A stretch of DNA of 64,000 bases from Aquimarina latercula DSM 2041 (GTDB lineage: Bacteria > Bacteroidota > Bacteroidia > Flavobacteriales > Flavobacteriaceae). Below, piece by piece: positions 26,838 through 37,269 of the stretch. Numbering within the stretch: position 1 is the first letter of the stretch; the number at the start of each line of letters is the position of its first letter. Below the pieces are notes generated by a model, which did no database searches, was not told the origin of the DNA, and saw only the letters and a list, made by a program, of their open reading frames with translations. The DNA lies in the NCBI RefSeq assembly GCF_000430645.1, contig NZ_AUMK01000005.1, positions 310,001 through 374,000 of the forward strand, written 5' to 3'. The position numbers were made by a program, and so were the translations under genes.

Positions 26838-26863
26838 AATCCCGCTTCAAAAGAAGTGGGATT
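26838..26863 (-). terminator. intrinsic terminator of the pyruvate dehydrogenase operon
   Basis: An 11-bp stem (26838-26848 with 26853-26863, one G-T pair) and a four-base A loop; on the minus strand a run of T follows. It lies between the E2 stop and the nudK start. Confidence 0.88.
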
Positions 26864-26892
26864 TTAAACATTATATACAATCCTTTTTAAAA

Positions 26893-28497
26893 CTATGCTA
26901 GCATAGTTACAGGATTTTCTAAGTACTGTTTTAAAGTCTGTAAAAACTGTGCCCCAGATGCTCCATCAACTGTTCTGTGATCACAAGCTAAAGTAACTTT
27001 CATTGTATTACCAACAACAATCTCACCATTCCTTACTACAGGTTTTTCTACTATCGTACCTACAGATAATATTGCAGAATTAGGCTGATTAATTATAGAA
27101 GTAAATTCCTGAATACCAAACATCCCTAAGTTAGAAACTGTGAATGTACTTCCGCTCATTTCTTGAGGGGTAAGCTTTTTATTTCTAGCTTTTACTGCTA
27201 ATTCCTTTACATTTGCTCCTATTTGTGTAAGAGACATCTGATCTGTAAAAGGTAGTACAGGAACTACCAATCCATCTGGCACAGCAACAGCAACTCCGAT
27301 ACTTATATGCTTAGCATATTTAGTTACATCATCAGACCATTGCGTATTTACTTGTGGATGCTTTCTTAACGCCATAGCACACGACTTAACTACCATATCA
27401 TTAAATGACACCTTAGTATCTGGTAATTCGTTTATATGCTTTCTAGATGCCATTGCATTCTGCATATCAACTTCTATAGTAAGATAGTAATGAGGTGCAG
27501 TAAATTTTGAAGCAGAAAGACCTCTAGCAATTGCTTTTCGCATTTGAGAATTCTTAACTTCTTCAAAACTTTCTTCTCCTGCTGGAGTAAAAGCTTTTAC
27601 TGCAGGAGCAGCAGCACTAGTAGCTGGAGTACTCTCTGTAGCTGAAGGTGTAAACGATTCTACATCTTTCTTTACAATTCTACCATTCTCACCAGTACCT
27701 TTTACTTGCGCTAGATCAATTCCTTTATCTGCAGCTATTTTTTTAGCTAATGGAGAAGCAAAAATTCTTCCTCCAGATGACTCGCTACCTGATGAAGAAG
27801 CTACAGTTACTTTTTCTTCTTTTTTAGGAGTTGGAGTATCCGCTGGTTTTGTTGAAGCAGAAGCCGCAACAGCTCCTCCATCTTTTATAGCAGAAACGTC
27901 AGTTCCAGCTGGACCTATAATTGCTAATAATTGATCAACAGGAGCAGTTTGTCCTTCTTCTATACCTATATGTAATAAGGTACCATTATAGAAAGATTCA
28001 AACTCCATGGTAGCTTTATCAGTTTCAATTTCTGCAAGGATATCTCCTTCCTCTACAGAATCTCCTACTTTTTTAAGCCAAGTAGCAACAGTACCTTCTT
28101 CCATAGTATCACTAAGCCGAGGCATTGTAATAACTTCTACTCCTTCTGGAATTGCAGGAGCTGCAGAAGCACTTGGAGCCGTTTCTTCAGCTTTATCTTC
28201 TTTTACTGTTTCTGTTTGTGATCCTTGATCACCCTTTAATAAACCCGAAATATCTTCTCCTTCTTCACCTATAATCGCAAGAAGTTGATCTACTGGAGCT
28301 GTTTCTCCCTCTTCAATCCCTATATGAAGTAGTACTCCTTCATAAAAAGATTCAAATTCCATAGTTGCTTTATCGGTTTCAATTTCTGCAAGGATATCTC
28401 CTTCACTAATTTTGTCCCCTTTCTTAACAAGCCACTTCGCGACTACTCCCTCTTCCATAGTATCGCTCAATCGCGGCATATTAATTACTGTAGCCAT
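26893..28497 (-). CDS. pdhC: pyruvate dehydrogenase complex E2, dihydrolipoamide acetyltransferase
   Basis: 534 residues. Two nearly identical lipoyl domains occupy about 1-80 and 120-200, each with ETDKATMEFESFY; the lipoylated lysines are K43 and K161. Ala/Pro/Thr/Ser-rich linkers follow, then a peripheral subunit-binding domain (about 250-285, IFASPLAKKIAADKGIDLAQVKG) and the catalytic acyltransferase domain (about 310-534) with FTVSNLGMFGIQEFTSIINQPNSAIL and the active-site CDHRTVDGASGAQFL. It transfers the acetyl group to CoA. The gene starts three bases after the E1 alpha stop, so the two are coupled. Confidence 0.96.
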   Translation of the reverse strand: MATVINMPRLSDTMEEGVVAKWLVKKGDKISEGDILAEIETDKATMEFESFYEGVLLHIGIEEGETAPVDQLLAIIGEEGEDISGLLKGDQGSQTETVKEDKAEETAPSASAAPAIPEGVEVITMPRLSDTMEEGTVATWLKKVGDSVEEGDILAEIETDKATMEFESFYNGTLLHIGIEEGQTAPVDQLLAIIGPAGTDVSAIKDGGAVAASASTKPADTPTPKKEEKVTVASSSGSESSGGRIFASPLAKKIAADKGIDLAQVKGTGENGRIVKKDVESFTPSATESTPATSAAAPAVKAFTPAGEESFEEVKNSQMRKAIARGLSASKFTAPHYYLTIEVDMQNAMASRKHINELPDTKVSFNDMVVKSCAMALRKHPQVNTQWSDDVTKYAKHISIGVAVAVPDGLVVPVLPFTDQMSLTQIGANVKELAVKARNKKLTPQEMSGSTFTVSNLGMFGIQEFTSIINQPNSAILSVGTIVEKPVVRNGEIVVGNTMKVTLACDHRTVDGASGAQFLQTLKQYLENPVTMLA

Positions 28498-28500
28498 AAT

Positions 28501-29502
28501 TTATTGTGGTTTGTGTGATAAAAACGGATAATCTTCTTGCTCGTATACTACATCGTACATCAAGTTCTTTTCTGGAAATGGAGATTCTTCGGCAAACTTC
28601 TGACATTCCGCAACCTTAGCTTTCACTCCCTTGTCAATAGCTGCTATTTCTTCATCCGTAGCATAATTCTTATCTTTTATAATATCCAATATCTGAGTAA
28701 TCGGATCTATTTTTTGATATTCTGCCACCTCTTCTTTTGTACGATATTTCTGCGCATCACTCATAGAGTGACCTCTGTAACGATATGTCTTTAATTCTAA
28801 GAAAGTTGGACCTCCTCCTGTTCTTGCACGAGTAATAGCCTCATCCATTGCCTCAGCAACTTTTATAGGATTCATAGCATCTACAGGTCCGCAAGGCATT
28901 TCATATCCTAAACCAAGTTTCCATATATCAGTATGGTTTGCGGTTCTTTCTACCGAAGTTCCCATAGCATACCCGTTATTTTCTACACAAAAAACAACAG
29001 GCAAATTCCATAACATTGCTAAATTAAAAGCTTCGTGAAGGGAACCTTGACGAGTAGCTCCATCACCCATAAAGGTTAAAGTAACTGCGTCTCTTTTGTG
29101 ATATTTATCTGCAAAAGCTAAACCAGCTCCTAAAGGAATTTGTCCACCAACGATACCATGTCCTCCATAAAATCTATGTTCTTTAGAAAAGATATGCATA
29201 GATCCTCCCATTCCTTGAGATGTCCCTGTTCCTTTACCATACAACTCTGCCATTACTCGCTTAGGATCAACTCCCATTCCGATAGGCTGAACATGATTAC
29301 GATACGCGGTAATCATTCTATCTTTAGTAAGGTCCATTGCATGTAGGGCACCAGCTAAAATAGCTTCTTGGCCATTATATAAATGCAAAAACCCTCTTAC
29401 TTTCTGTTGGATATAAACTTGAGCAAGTTTGTCTTCAAACTTTCTCCAGAAAAGCATATCCTCATACCACTTCAGGTAAACTTCTTTAGTTACTTTTTTC
29501 AT
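28501..29502 (-). CDS. pdhA: pyruvate dehydrogenase E1 component subunit alpha
   Basis: 333 residues of the two-subunit E1 type. The thiamine diphosphate motif starts at MGDGATRQGSLHEAFNLAM and ends in VFCVENNGYAMGT; the phosphorylation-loop-like YRYRGHSMSD is also present. It pairs with an E1 beta subunit not encoded here and feeds acetyl groups to the E2 encoded directly downstream. It begins the operon; about 158 bases of AT-rich sequence with no obvious terminator separate it from cdd upstream. Confidence 0.96.
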   Translation of the reverse strand: MKKVTKEVYLKWYEDMLFWRKFEDKLAQVYIQQKVRGFLHLYNGQEAILAGALHAMDLTKDRMITAYRNHVQPIGMGVDPKRVMAELYGKGTGTSQGMGGSMHIFSKEHRFYGGHGIVGGQIPLGAGLAFADKYHKRDAVTLTFMGDGATRQGSLHEAFNLAMLWNLPVVFCVENNGYAMGTSVERTANHTDIWKLGLGYEMPCGPVDAMNPIKVAEAMDEAITRARTGGGPTFLELKTYRYRGHSMSDAQKYRTKEEVAEYQKIDPITQILDIIKDKNYATDEEIAAIDKGVKAKVAECQKFAEESPFPEKNLMYDVVYEQEDYPFLSHKPQ

Positions 29503-29660
29503 CTAAAATGTAATGATATTTCAAAATTAAGTCAGCTTTATAGCCGACCTCTCTAACAATTACAGAGTTTTTATGCTTATTTTTCAATTAAGCGAAAAAC
29601 AAAAATAATATATTCATTACTAAGGAGAAAGCAGTTTTTAGATAAAAATCAACGAAAACG

Positions 29661-30149
29661 TTATAAATACGAATTATCAAAAATAAGTGGTAATAAATTA
29701 GCTAAAGAGTAAGATTTAACTACTTTTCCTGTTTCTCCCATAAAATATATCTCAATTGGCTTCTTCTGATTTAATTCATATTCTGCTATAGCTTGTCTAC
29801 AAGCACCACAAGGAGGAGTAGGTGTAATCAATTGATGTTTTAAAGATTTTGCAGAAAGCGCCATTCTTAAAATTGGAACTCCTGGAAAGTTTGCTCCCGC
29901 CGAAAATATCGCTACACGCTCCGCACATAAACCAGATGGATAACAAGCATTTTCTTGATTATTACCCAAAACAATTTCGTCATTTTCTAACAATAAAGCA
30001 GCTCCAACTAAAAACTCTGAATATGGAGCATATGCTTTATCTCTAATTTTAAAGGACTGCTGCATCAATTCCTGAACATCCTTAGGCAACTCTTCTAGAG
30101 CATCATACACTTGCAATGTCGATTTTATTTCTATTTCTTTCACAATCAA
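29661..30149 (-). CDS. cdd: cytidine deaminase
   Basis: 162 residues of the small homotetrameric class. Zinc site and catalytic glutamate: YPSGLCAERVAIFSAG, then PTPPCGACRQAIAEY with the two other cysteine ligands. Substrate loop AYAPYSEFLVGAALL is conserved. It converts cytidine and deoxycytidine to uridines in pyrimidine salvage. Single gene, upstream of pdhA on the same strand, just after the porV terminator. Confidence 0.94.
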   Translation of the reverse strand: MIVKEIEIKSTLQVYDALEELPKDVQELMQQSFKIRDKAYAPYSEFLVGAALLLENDEIVLGNNQENACYPSGLCAERVAIFSAGANFPGVPILRMALSAKSLKHQLITPTPPCGACRQAIAEYELNQKKPIEIYFMGETGKVVKSYSLANLLPLIFDNSYL

Positions 30150-30213
30150 AAATTTACAATAGTATACATACTAGTACTATCTTCTAATAAAGTATTCACA
30201 ATGTACTACAAAC

Positions 30214-30250
30214 AAAAAAAGTATCAAACATTAAAGCTTGATACTTTTTT
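30214..30250 (-). terminator. intrinsic terminator of the porU-porV operon
   Basis: Stem of 13 bp (about 30214-30226/27 with 30238-30250) around a loop of about ten bases. On the minus strand a T run follows. It is 22 bases after the porV stop; A and T runs on both flanks may let it act on both strands. Confidence 0.85.
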
Positions 30251-30271
30251 AAGGTATGAATATCATTACGA

Positions 30272-31432
30272 TTACCTATCGTAAAAGTCTTCTCCGAAAT
30301 TAAATGAAAGACCGAATCGAAGCGTTCCTTCTAGCGGACTCTGCACAGAAGATGCATTGAATAAATAAGAAACATCTAAATTTACAATTGTATATTTAAA
30401 TCCAAGTCCAAGAGATACAAACTTACGCGCTCCTTTTTCTTCTGCTTCATTGAAATACCCACCTCTGAAAGAGAACACATCTTTATATACGTACTCAGCT
30501 CCTAAAGACCAGGTAAATTCTTCTAATTCTTCGCTAAAACCACCATCAGCATCTCCCCAAGATGAAAAGATAGCTCCAAATGAACTTATATCTTGATATT
30601 CTGCATTATCTTCTGCATCTATATCGCCATCTCCATCAAAATCCTGTGGACTAGGCACTAATAATTTAGCAAACTCTAAAGATGGTGTAATTCTATTGTA
30701 CTCATCTAATAAGAAGTCAAATCCTGCACCTAACCTAAATGTAGTAGGAATAAAGTTTTCTTGTCCTGCGTCATCATATTTAATTTTAGGACCAATATTA
30801 GAAATATTTAATCCAGCTCTCCATCTACCATTAAAAGAGCTATAAGCAATCTCTTCACTACGATAAAAAGCAGCAACATCTACACCAAAACTTCCTGCAG
30901 CACTTGCATCGGCTCCCAAACCTTGCAATCTTAAATCAGAACGTAAATATCGTCCTGCAATACCCATAGAAAATGTAGGACTTAATTGTAATGCATATGA
31001 AACGTCTAATGTCAATTCATTAGGTTTCTGAACATTAGGCTCATCATTAGGACCTTGTCTAAATTCGATATCTCCTAGGCTGAAATATCTGAAACTTGCA
31101 GCAACAGCACTTCTACCATCCTGTCCAAAACGATTGTAATAATTTACACTCCCTAAAAATATATCATCTACTAGATTACTTAAGTAAGGTGTATAATTAA
31201 TACCTACCCCTTGTTGTTTTGCAACAAATGCATATTTAGCTGGATTCCATTGTTGTGAAAATGCATCCGCTGAAGTTGCAACTCCTTGATCAGCTAAACC
31301 TGCTGCTCTTGCATCCGCAGCAATTAGTAAAAATGGTGTAGCAGTAGTTATTGCTCGGTTCTGGTCTTGAGCCTTCAATTTAAAATTTGATAGTGTTAAA
31401 AACACAAACCCAAGGATTATGATTTTTCTCAT
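30272..31432 (-). CDS. porV: type IX secretion system outer membrane protein PorV
   Basis: 386 residues. Signal peptide MRKIIILGFVFLTLSNFKLKAQ. The mature start AITTATPFLLIAADARAAGLADQGVATSADAFSQQWNPAKYAF is the conserved PorV/LptO opening, and the remainder has alternating beta-strand character ending with aromatic-rich terminal strands of a FadL-like 14-stranded barrel. PorV shuttles cargo from the translocon to the PorU attachment complex. It lies 39 bases downstream of porU in the same orientation, the usual Flavobacteriaceae arrangement, and shares its terminator. Confidence 0.95.
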   Translation of the reverse strand: MRKIIILGFVFLTLSNFKLKAQDQNRAITTATPFLLIAADARAAGLADQGVATSADAFSQQWNPAKYAFVAKQQGVGINYTPYLSNLVDDIFLGSVNYYNRFGQDGRSAVAASFRYFSLGDIEFRQGPNDEPNVQKPNELTLDVSYALQLSPTFSMGIAGRYLRSDLRLQGLGADASAAGSFGVDVAAFYRSEEIAYSSFNGRWRAGLNISNIGPKIKYDDAGQENFIPTTFRLGAGFDFLLDEYNRITPSLEFAKLLVPSPQDFDGDGDIDAEDNAEYQDISSFGAIFSSWGDADGGFSEELEEFTWSLGAEYVYKDVFSFRGGYFNEAEEKGARKFVSLGLGFKYTIVNLDVSYLFNASSVQSPLEGTLRFGLSFNFGEDFYDR

Positions 31433-31449
31433 GTGAAAATTGATTTTGA

Positions 31450-31457
31450 CAAATATA
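31450..31457 (-). promoter_or_regulatory. possible -7 box in the porU-porV spacer
   Basis: Minus-strand TATATTTG matches TAnnTTTG and lies 17 bases before the porV ATG. It could give porV its own promoter besides read-through from porU. No -33 partner is seen, and the region is AT-rich enough for a chance match. Confidence 0.25.
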
Positions 31458-31471
31458 TAGTTATTTAGTTA

Positions 31472-34400
31472 TTATAATATTACGAGTTTTTCAAATTTCT
31501 CAACCCGTTGATTTGTTAACGTTGATTTTACAGATATCTTATACACATATACTCCTTTTCCTAATTTATCCCCAAAATCATCTCTTCCGTTCCATTGAAT
31601 ATCCTCTCTATAACTTGTTTTTCCGGACAATGTTTGATTGTTTGTCCAGATCACTTTTCCGGACACAGTAAACACCTGAATTTGAACCTCTAAAACATCA
31701 TTAATAGCACTAGAATGCTCAAACCAAAATTCGGTATGACTTACAAATGGGTTTGGATAATTAAGAACATTATTAAGTGTAAAACCCGAAGCATCAGCCA
31801 CTACAAATTGAATTTCTTGAGTAGAAGAATTATTATAAACATCCCACCCTTTGAATGTAAGCGTATGCAATCCTGGTTCTAAATCTCTAAATTTAAAATT
31901 AACGATTCCCTTTGTAAAATCATCTATTTCCGTTTCATAAAAATCATTAAGAATAAATGGATTCGCTTCATCACCATCTAATATAGCAGAAATATCGTGA
32001 CCGATACCACTCGCAGTATTTATACCATTCTCATCTTGTAATCTAGCAATAAGTATCGGAGAATCATTAGTTACACCACCAGAAACAAAACTTTCATCAT
32101 TCATAAACAACTGAATTTGAGGACCTACATTATCTTCGGGAGCATTTTCATTAAGACCACCTACTAAAATTGTTTGATCAACTCCTGTTTGATTCTCTAG
32201 AACTCCATTTCTAGAAGCATAAAAACTTATTCTTCCAGTATCAACTGGAATACCTATATCTCTGGGCACTATAAACTCGAAAGTAAAAAGACCATTAGTA
32301 ACAGATGCTTTCCCTCTAAATATAATCTCTCCTAACGTTTCATAATTTAACTTAATTATCTCACCAGCACTATTTCTAACATTATCATTAGCAAGCGTAA
32401 CTCTATCTACTTCTTTATCATATATTGTAGTAGACAACACTCCATTATAGTCAGACAATAAAGTTCCTGATTCACTTACTACTTCTCCAGATATTTTTAT
32501 TCTACTTAGTGCTTTAAGAGTATCAACTTCTTGTGTAATAGGAACATCATTAATGTTAGTTAAACGAATATTTGATTTAGGAATAGCCATTTTCATCGCA
32601 GGATCTCCAAAAAAGAAAACTACTCTTCTACTATTGGTAGTATATGAATTTTTTAATTGCCTTACAGCCTCCGCAATAGTCGGGTAATCAGAAGTATCCG
32701 GAAACAAAAATCCTGACAATCTATCATTAACCGAAATTCCGAAAGTTACAATTACATCTCTTGTCGTACTAATTAGACCTACTGCCCCACCACCGGTATT
32801 CCAATAGGTTAACTCCCCAGCAGAATCTCTACAAGGATTATCAAACTTAGTAAACTCGCAAGTAACCGTAATAAAAACGGGATACTTATTTGTATTTGCT
32901 AATTCGCTAGCATCCGATTTATTAAAAATAAATTCTTTTGCCAATCCATCTTCTCCACCATGTCCAAAATAATCAATAGCTACAGCTCCTTTTTCTATTG
33001 CATTAGAAATAGCTTCATTCACTTTAGGATACCTACTTCCGGATGCTGAAGATTCTTGTTCAAAAGCATCAGCGTATATTTTAGTAAGGTTTAAATAGGG
33101 TTTTCTTTGAACCAAATCATCGCCAAGCTCATCTAAATTTCTCTGGATAGTTTCTTCCCAATCAACATCAACATCATCTGCAATTAGTAGTACCGAATTT
33201 CTCCATCGTCCAAAGGACTGTTCATTATTATAGTCAATAATTTTAGTAACCATAGCATCTGCCAATTGTGGTGAATCAGCCAATACTCTGCCGACTGCAA
33301 TATCTAATTGATCACTTGATAACATTTGTCCTTCTGCTGGATCCATAGATCCAAAAAAGTCATCTGTAGCAAAAGAACTTACTAAAGAAAAACTACTCAA
33401 ACTCTGAAAAGTTGGAACTATATTGCTATCCGCACAATTTTCTCTTAACAATAAACCTTTATAATCAACTGATGCATCTCCAAAAAGACAAAGATATTTT
33501 AACCGCTCATTTGCATCAGAAGCATTATCGTATACATATCTCACTAAGTTTCGTATTGCCGCTATATCTTGTTTACCACTTCCAAATTCATGATAGATCT
33601 GATCAAGTGTTACTACCTTAACATTATAATTATTTAAAGTTCTATGATGATCAGCTAACCTATTTGCAGATTGTAATAAATCATTATTTGAAACTATTAA
33701 ATAATCAACATCTTCAAACTGCCCTTGATTATTTAGAAATATAGTTCCTTTTATATCCTGATTATCAACTCTTGCAGTTTGATCTGATAGCGGGTCGTAA
33801 TAATTTGTTGGCACAATTGCCACATATTGCCTTGTTTCGCCCATTGTGGCTTTAAAACTTAAGGTAGATGATGCATTACCATTAACAATACTACTTATTA
33901 ATTCGGGGTTCGTTACATCCCATACTTGAGAAATACTAGACGCATTCGAAATATTATATTGTCCAATTCCTGCTAAGGTAGGCGCATCTTTATAGAAGAA
34001 TGGCATTTGGGAATTAGTACCTATTAGCCCTCTGTTAGCCTCAAGACTTATAAAATCGAGATAACCTATTGCAGAAGGATTACCATTATTATTATAACTT
34101 AAACCAACTGTTACTTGGTCAGAACCAGAAGTAACATCCTGTGTAATATTCCTCGGAGAACCTAGAGATGTCCCTGAAATTTGCCCAAAACTTAAGATCC
34201 CAACCTGTCCACCATTAACAGTTATATTCATACTGGACACAGAAGTAGAAGTAGCTGCTCCATAAACTCTTAACTCAATAGGTTCTGACGAAATTAAATT
34301 TGGGAAGTCAAAATTATAATCCCTATTATTTTGGACATCAAAACGATCACCAAACCAACGCCTTCCAACTTTTACAATATTATATTCATCTATTTCATAA

Positions 34401-35305
34401 AATTGATAATCTGTAAATGAATTAATCTGAATATCTGCCGCAGCGGTAGGTTCATTATAATTAGATACACGCCTACTATTAGAGCCTCCTGATGTTACAT
34501 AATAATATGACTTATCAGCGTACAAATTTAGATTCGTTATATTTTCCTCACTATATCCTTCTGTATTTTCACCATAGAATAAAATATAATCATCCCCAGA
34601 AAAATTACCATCTTCCCCTCCTATTATTTGTATCGCATTCTCTCTTAAATCAAACTCGGTATTTTCTTCATTTAATAAAGGCAGCATTCTTCCTCCATTA
34701 CCATATATCTTTATCGTATTTGGATTAACCGAAGAAACATCCATACCTAAGCTACTTAAGAAAGCAGGTGTAACTTTAAAAACTCCCGTTTTATCAACAT
34801 AAAATCGAAACCAATCTCCTGTTGCTAAAACAGAATTACTTATTGGAGCTCTTTTAGCATTTGCTCGGCTAGTTGTGGTTTGATAAACAATATCAAAAGA
34901 AACAACTTTTTTAAAAGCATTGCCATTTTTAACTATAGGTAAAAGACTAATAAAACCGGTTTTCTTATTTCTCGCTTTTATAGATTGAATATCATATGTA
35001 AGTTCGTTAGGAATTAAATTAACACTAAGATCTTTTAGATCTGCTCTGGAAATAGTTTTATAAACAACATTTTCAATTCTCGCAGTTCTTGAATTAATTT
35101 CTGCCGATTCTTCCCAAAATTTGGTATATCTGACTCCAATATCGTCTTGAAATTCAAAATTTTCTTCATCAAACCCCGGAACTGCGAAAGAAGTACTAGA
35201 AGTATTCATCTCTACATTTTTCCAGACAATATCAACATGTACTGTCTTCTGCGCCGAAATAAATGCAGAAATAAGTAAAGCGCAAAAAAATATAATTTTC
35301 TTCAT
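31472..35305 (-). CDS. porU: type IX secretion system sortase PorU
   Basis: About 1277 residues from the chosen start. MKKIIFFCALLISAFISAQ is the signal peptide; ATGs at 35308 and 35365 are alternatives, the latter giving a poor signal sequence. The C25 gingipain-like catalytic domain lies about residues 520-900: His782 in YFGHGGEDGL and Cys816 in VTCEFTKFDNPCRDSAGE form the dyad. A beta-sandwich follows, and the C-terminus (NVLNYPNPFVSHTEFWFEH to the end) is itself a T9SS-type C-terminal domain that is retained in PorU. PorU removes the sorting signal from secreted cargo and attaches cargo to the surface. First gene of the porU-porV unit, divergent from gldJ. Confidence 0.94.
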   Translation of the reverse strand: MKKIIFFCALLISAFISAQKTVHVDIVWKNVEMNTSSTSFAVPGFDEENFEFQDDIGVRYTKFWEESAEINSRTARIENVVYKTISRADLKDLSVNLIPNELTYDIQSIKARNKKTGFISLLPIVKNGNAFKKVVSFDIVYQTTTSRANAKRAPISNSVLATGDWFRFYVDKTGVFKVTPAFLSSLGMDVSSVNPNTIKIYGNGGRMLPLLNEENTEFDLRENAIQIIGGEDGNFSGDDYILFYGENTEGYSEENITNLNLYADKSYYYVTSGGSNSRRVSNYNEPTAAADIQINSFTDYQFYEIDEYNIVKVGRRWFGDRFDVQNNRDYNFDFPNLISSEPIELRVYGAATSTSVSSMNITVNGGQVGILSFGQISGTSLGSPRNITQDVTSGSDQVTVGLSYNNNGNPSAIGYLDFISLEANRGLIGTNSQMPFFYKDAPTLAGIGQYNISNASSISQVWDVTNPELISSIVNGNASSTLSFKATMGETRQYVAIVPTNYYDPLSDQTARVDNQDIKGTIFLNNQGQFEDVDYLIVSNNDLLQSANRLADHHRTLNNYNVKVVTLDQIYHEFGSGKQDIAAIRNLVRYVYDNASDANERLKYLCLFGDASVDYKGLLLRENCADSNIVPTFQSLSSFSLVSSFATDDFFGSMDPAEGQMLSSDQLDIAVGRVLADSPQLADAMVTKIIDYNNEQSFGRWRNSVLLIADDVDVDWEETIQRNLDELGDDLVQRKPYLNLTKIYADAFEQESSASGSRYPKVNEAISNAIEKGAVAIDYFGHGGEDGLAKEFIFNKSDASELANTNKYPVFITVTCEFTKFDNPCRDSAGELTYWNTGGGAVGLISTTRDVIVTFGISVNDRLSGFLFPDTSDYPTIAEAVRQLKNSYTTNSRRVVFFFGDPAMKMAIPKSNIRLTNINDVPITQEVDTLKALSRIKISGEVVSESGTLLSDYNGVLSTTIYDKEVDRVTLANDNVRNSAGEIIKLNYETLGEIIFRGKASVTNGLFTFEFIVPRDIGIPVDTGRISFYASRNGVLENQTGVDQTILVGGLNENAPEDNVGPQIQLFMNDESFVSGGVTNDSPILIARLQDENGINTASGIGHDISAILDGDEANPFILNDFYETEIDDFTKGIVNFKFRDLEPGLHTLTFKGWDVYNNSSTQEIQFVVADASGFTLNNVLNYPNPFVSHTEFWFEHSSAINDVLEVQIQVFTVSGKVIWTNNQTLSGKTSYREDIQWNGRDDFGDKLGKGVYVYKISVKSTLTNQRVEKFEKLVIL

Positions 35306-35521
35306 CATAGCGTATAACGGGTTTAACACAGTTTTAGTGTTTTCCAAATTATGGTTTTTCTTCAAAAATAATAATAAACACCAAAATATTACGTTAAACC
35401 AAAGTCAATCGTAAAAACATAAATTTTTCGCGATTTGATATTATTTTAAAAATATTAGGGTAAATTTAACGTTAATTATTATATTGCAAGCCCTAATTTC
35501 TACTTTAACGAACTTAAAATT

Positions 35522-37195
35522 ATGAAAAACGCGTTAGTTTTTAAGTCGCTAATGGCCCTTACCATTAGTATCTTACTGTTCAGCTGTAACAAGACAGATT
35601 ATGGCAACAGTTCTAGAGCCACTGGCTGGAAATACAACTCCAAGGATGGTGGATTCCAAGTAAACACTAATTATAAAGAACAAGAAACAGGTCCAGGATT
35701 AGTTTTTGTTGAAGGTGGAACCTTCACCATGGGACGAGTTCAGGATGATGTGATGCATGACTGGAATAATACTCCGACACAACAACACGTACAATCCTTT
35801 TATATGGATGAGACTGAGGTTACCAATGTTATGTATCTAGAATATCTTGATTGGTTGAAAGGTGTTTATCCTCCAACCGAGCCAAAATATAAAAATATTT
35901 ATCACGGAGCATTACCAGATACATTGGTTTGGAGAAACCGTCTAGGTTTTAACGAAATGATGACTAATAATTATCTTCGTCACCCAGCATATGCCAATTA
36001 TCCAGTAGTTGGTGTTAACTGGATTCAAGCTGTTGAGTTCAGTAAATGGAGAACTGACCGTGTGAATGAAAGAATTCTTGAAGAAGAAAGAGTAATTAAA
36101 GAAAATGCACCTTTCGAAGATGTTTCTGCAGAAAGTACATTTAACACCGACACCTATTTAAACGCTCCTTCACAAACCTATGGAGGTAATGATGAAGCGA
36201 CAAGAGGTGGAAAGAAATCGGAAGATTACGAAAAAAGAAATGACTCAACAGGTTTATATATCCAACGTAAAGACGGATTACTTTTACCGAAATATAGACT
36301 ACCAACTGAAGCTGAGTGGGAATATGCTGCTTTAGGTTTAGTTGAACTTAGAAGTTACAACATCTACAGAGGTAGAAAGAAATATCCTTGGGATGGTCAA
36401 TACACACGTTCTGGAAAAAGAAGAACGCGTGGAGATCAATTAGCTAACTTTAAGCAAGGTGATGGTGATTATGGTGGTATCGCAGGATGGAGTGATGATG
36501 GTGCTGATATTACTGCTCCGGTAGCATCTTATGATCCTAATGATTATGGTCTTTATGATATGGCGGGTAACGTTGCAGAATGGGTAGCTGATGTATACAG
36601 ACCAATTGTGGATGATGAGTATAATGACTTTAACTACTATAGAGGTAACGTTTATACTAAAAACGCTATCAATCCTGACGGAACTGTTAAGATTGTTACT
36701 ACAGATTCTATTATCTATGATACATTAAGTAATGGTAAAATTGTAGCAAGAGTATTACCAGGCGGCATTTTACAAACTCCTGTTGACGAAAATGAAACAT
36801 ATTTGAGAACTAACTTTACTCAAAGTGATAACCGTAACTTTAGAGATGGTGACAAAAGTTCTTCTAGATACTATGAAGGTTTCCAAGACGAAAACATTCC
36901 TAATAGAAGGATGTATAACTCTCCAATCCATAGTGTTGAGCCAAGTGCAGCCGATAGTACGAAACTAGACAGGAGGTATGATGAGTCTAGTAAGAGAACT
37001 ACGATTGTAAGTGAAGAAGTAAGAGTATATAAAGGTGGTTCTTGGAAAGATAGAGCATATTGGTTAGATCCTGCACAGAGAAGATTCTTCCCTCAGGATA
37101 TGGCTACCGATTATATTGGATTTAGAAACGCAATGTCACGTGTTGGTGAAAAAGCTAAAAACAAAAAGACACCAAAACATAGAGCACCAAGATAA
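35522..37195 (+). CDS. gldJ: gliding motility lipoprotein GldJ
   Basis: 557 residues. Signal ends in SILLFSC, a lipobox. The body is a formylglycine-generating-enzyme/SUMF1-type fold: LVFVEGGTFTMGRVQDD, FYMDETEVTNVMYLEYLDWL, YPVVGVNWIQAVEFSKW, RLPTEAEWEYAALG, YDMAGNVAEWVADVY and VYKGGSWKDRAYWLDPAQR. These together are diagnostic for GldJ (GldK is the related protein). GldJ is needed for gliding and for stability of the T9SS core in Flavobacterium johnsoniae. The basic C-terminal tail KNKKTPKHRAPR is typical. Divergent from porU and followed by a terminator. Confidence 0.95.
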   Translation: MKNALVFKSLMALTISILLFSCNKTDYGNSSRATGWKYNSKDGGFQVNTNYKEQETGPGLVFVEGGTFTMGRVQDDVMHDWNNTPTQQHVQSFYMDETEVTNVMYLEYLDWLKGVYPPTEPKYKNIYHGALPDTLVWRNRLGFNEMMTNNYLRHPAYANYPVVGVNWIQAVEFSKWRTDRVNERILEEERVIKENAPFEDVSAESTFNTDTYLNAPSQTYGGNDEATRGGKKSEDYEKRNDSTGLYIQRKDGLLLPKYRLPTEAEWEYAALGLVELRSYNIYRGRKKYPWDGQYTRSGKRRTRGDQLANFKQGDGDYGGIAGWSDDGADITAPVASYDPNDYGLYDMAGNVAEWVADVYRPIVDDEYNDFNYYRGNVYTKNAINPDGTVKIVTTDSIIYDTLSNGKIVARVLPGGILQTPVDENETYLRTNFTQSDNRNFRDGDKSSSRYYEGFQDENIPNRRMYNSPIHSVEPSAADSTKLDRRYDESSKRTTIVSEEVRVYKGGSWKDRAYWLDPAQRRFFPQDMATDYIGFRNAMSRVGEKAKNKKTPKHRAPR

Positions 37196-37223
37196 ATTAA
37201 AATTTATCAGTTCGTTATAAAAT

Positions 37224-37253
37224 AAAGCCCTGTCAATATGTACAGGGCTTTTT
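37224..37253 (+). terminator. intrinsic terminator of gldJ
   Basis: A 10-bp stem (37224-37233 with 37242-37251) and an eight-base loop followed by a T run, 28 bases after the gldJ stop and before murF. Confidence 0.88.
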
Positions 37254-37269
37254 AATACAACTATAATAC

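Noticed and set aside
29531..29548. Imperfect hairpin between cdd and pdhA
   Set aside because: Seven-base arms with a mismatch and no T-tract; too weak to call a terminator.
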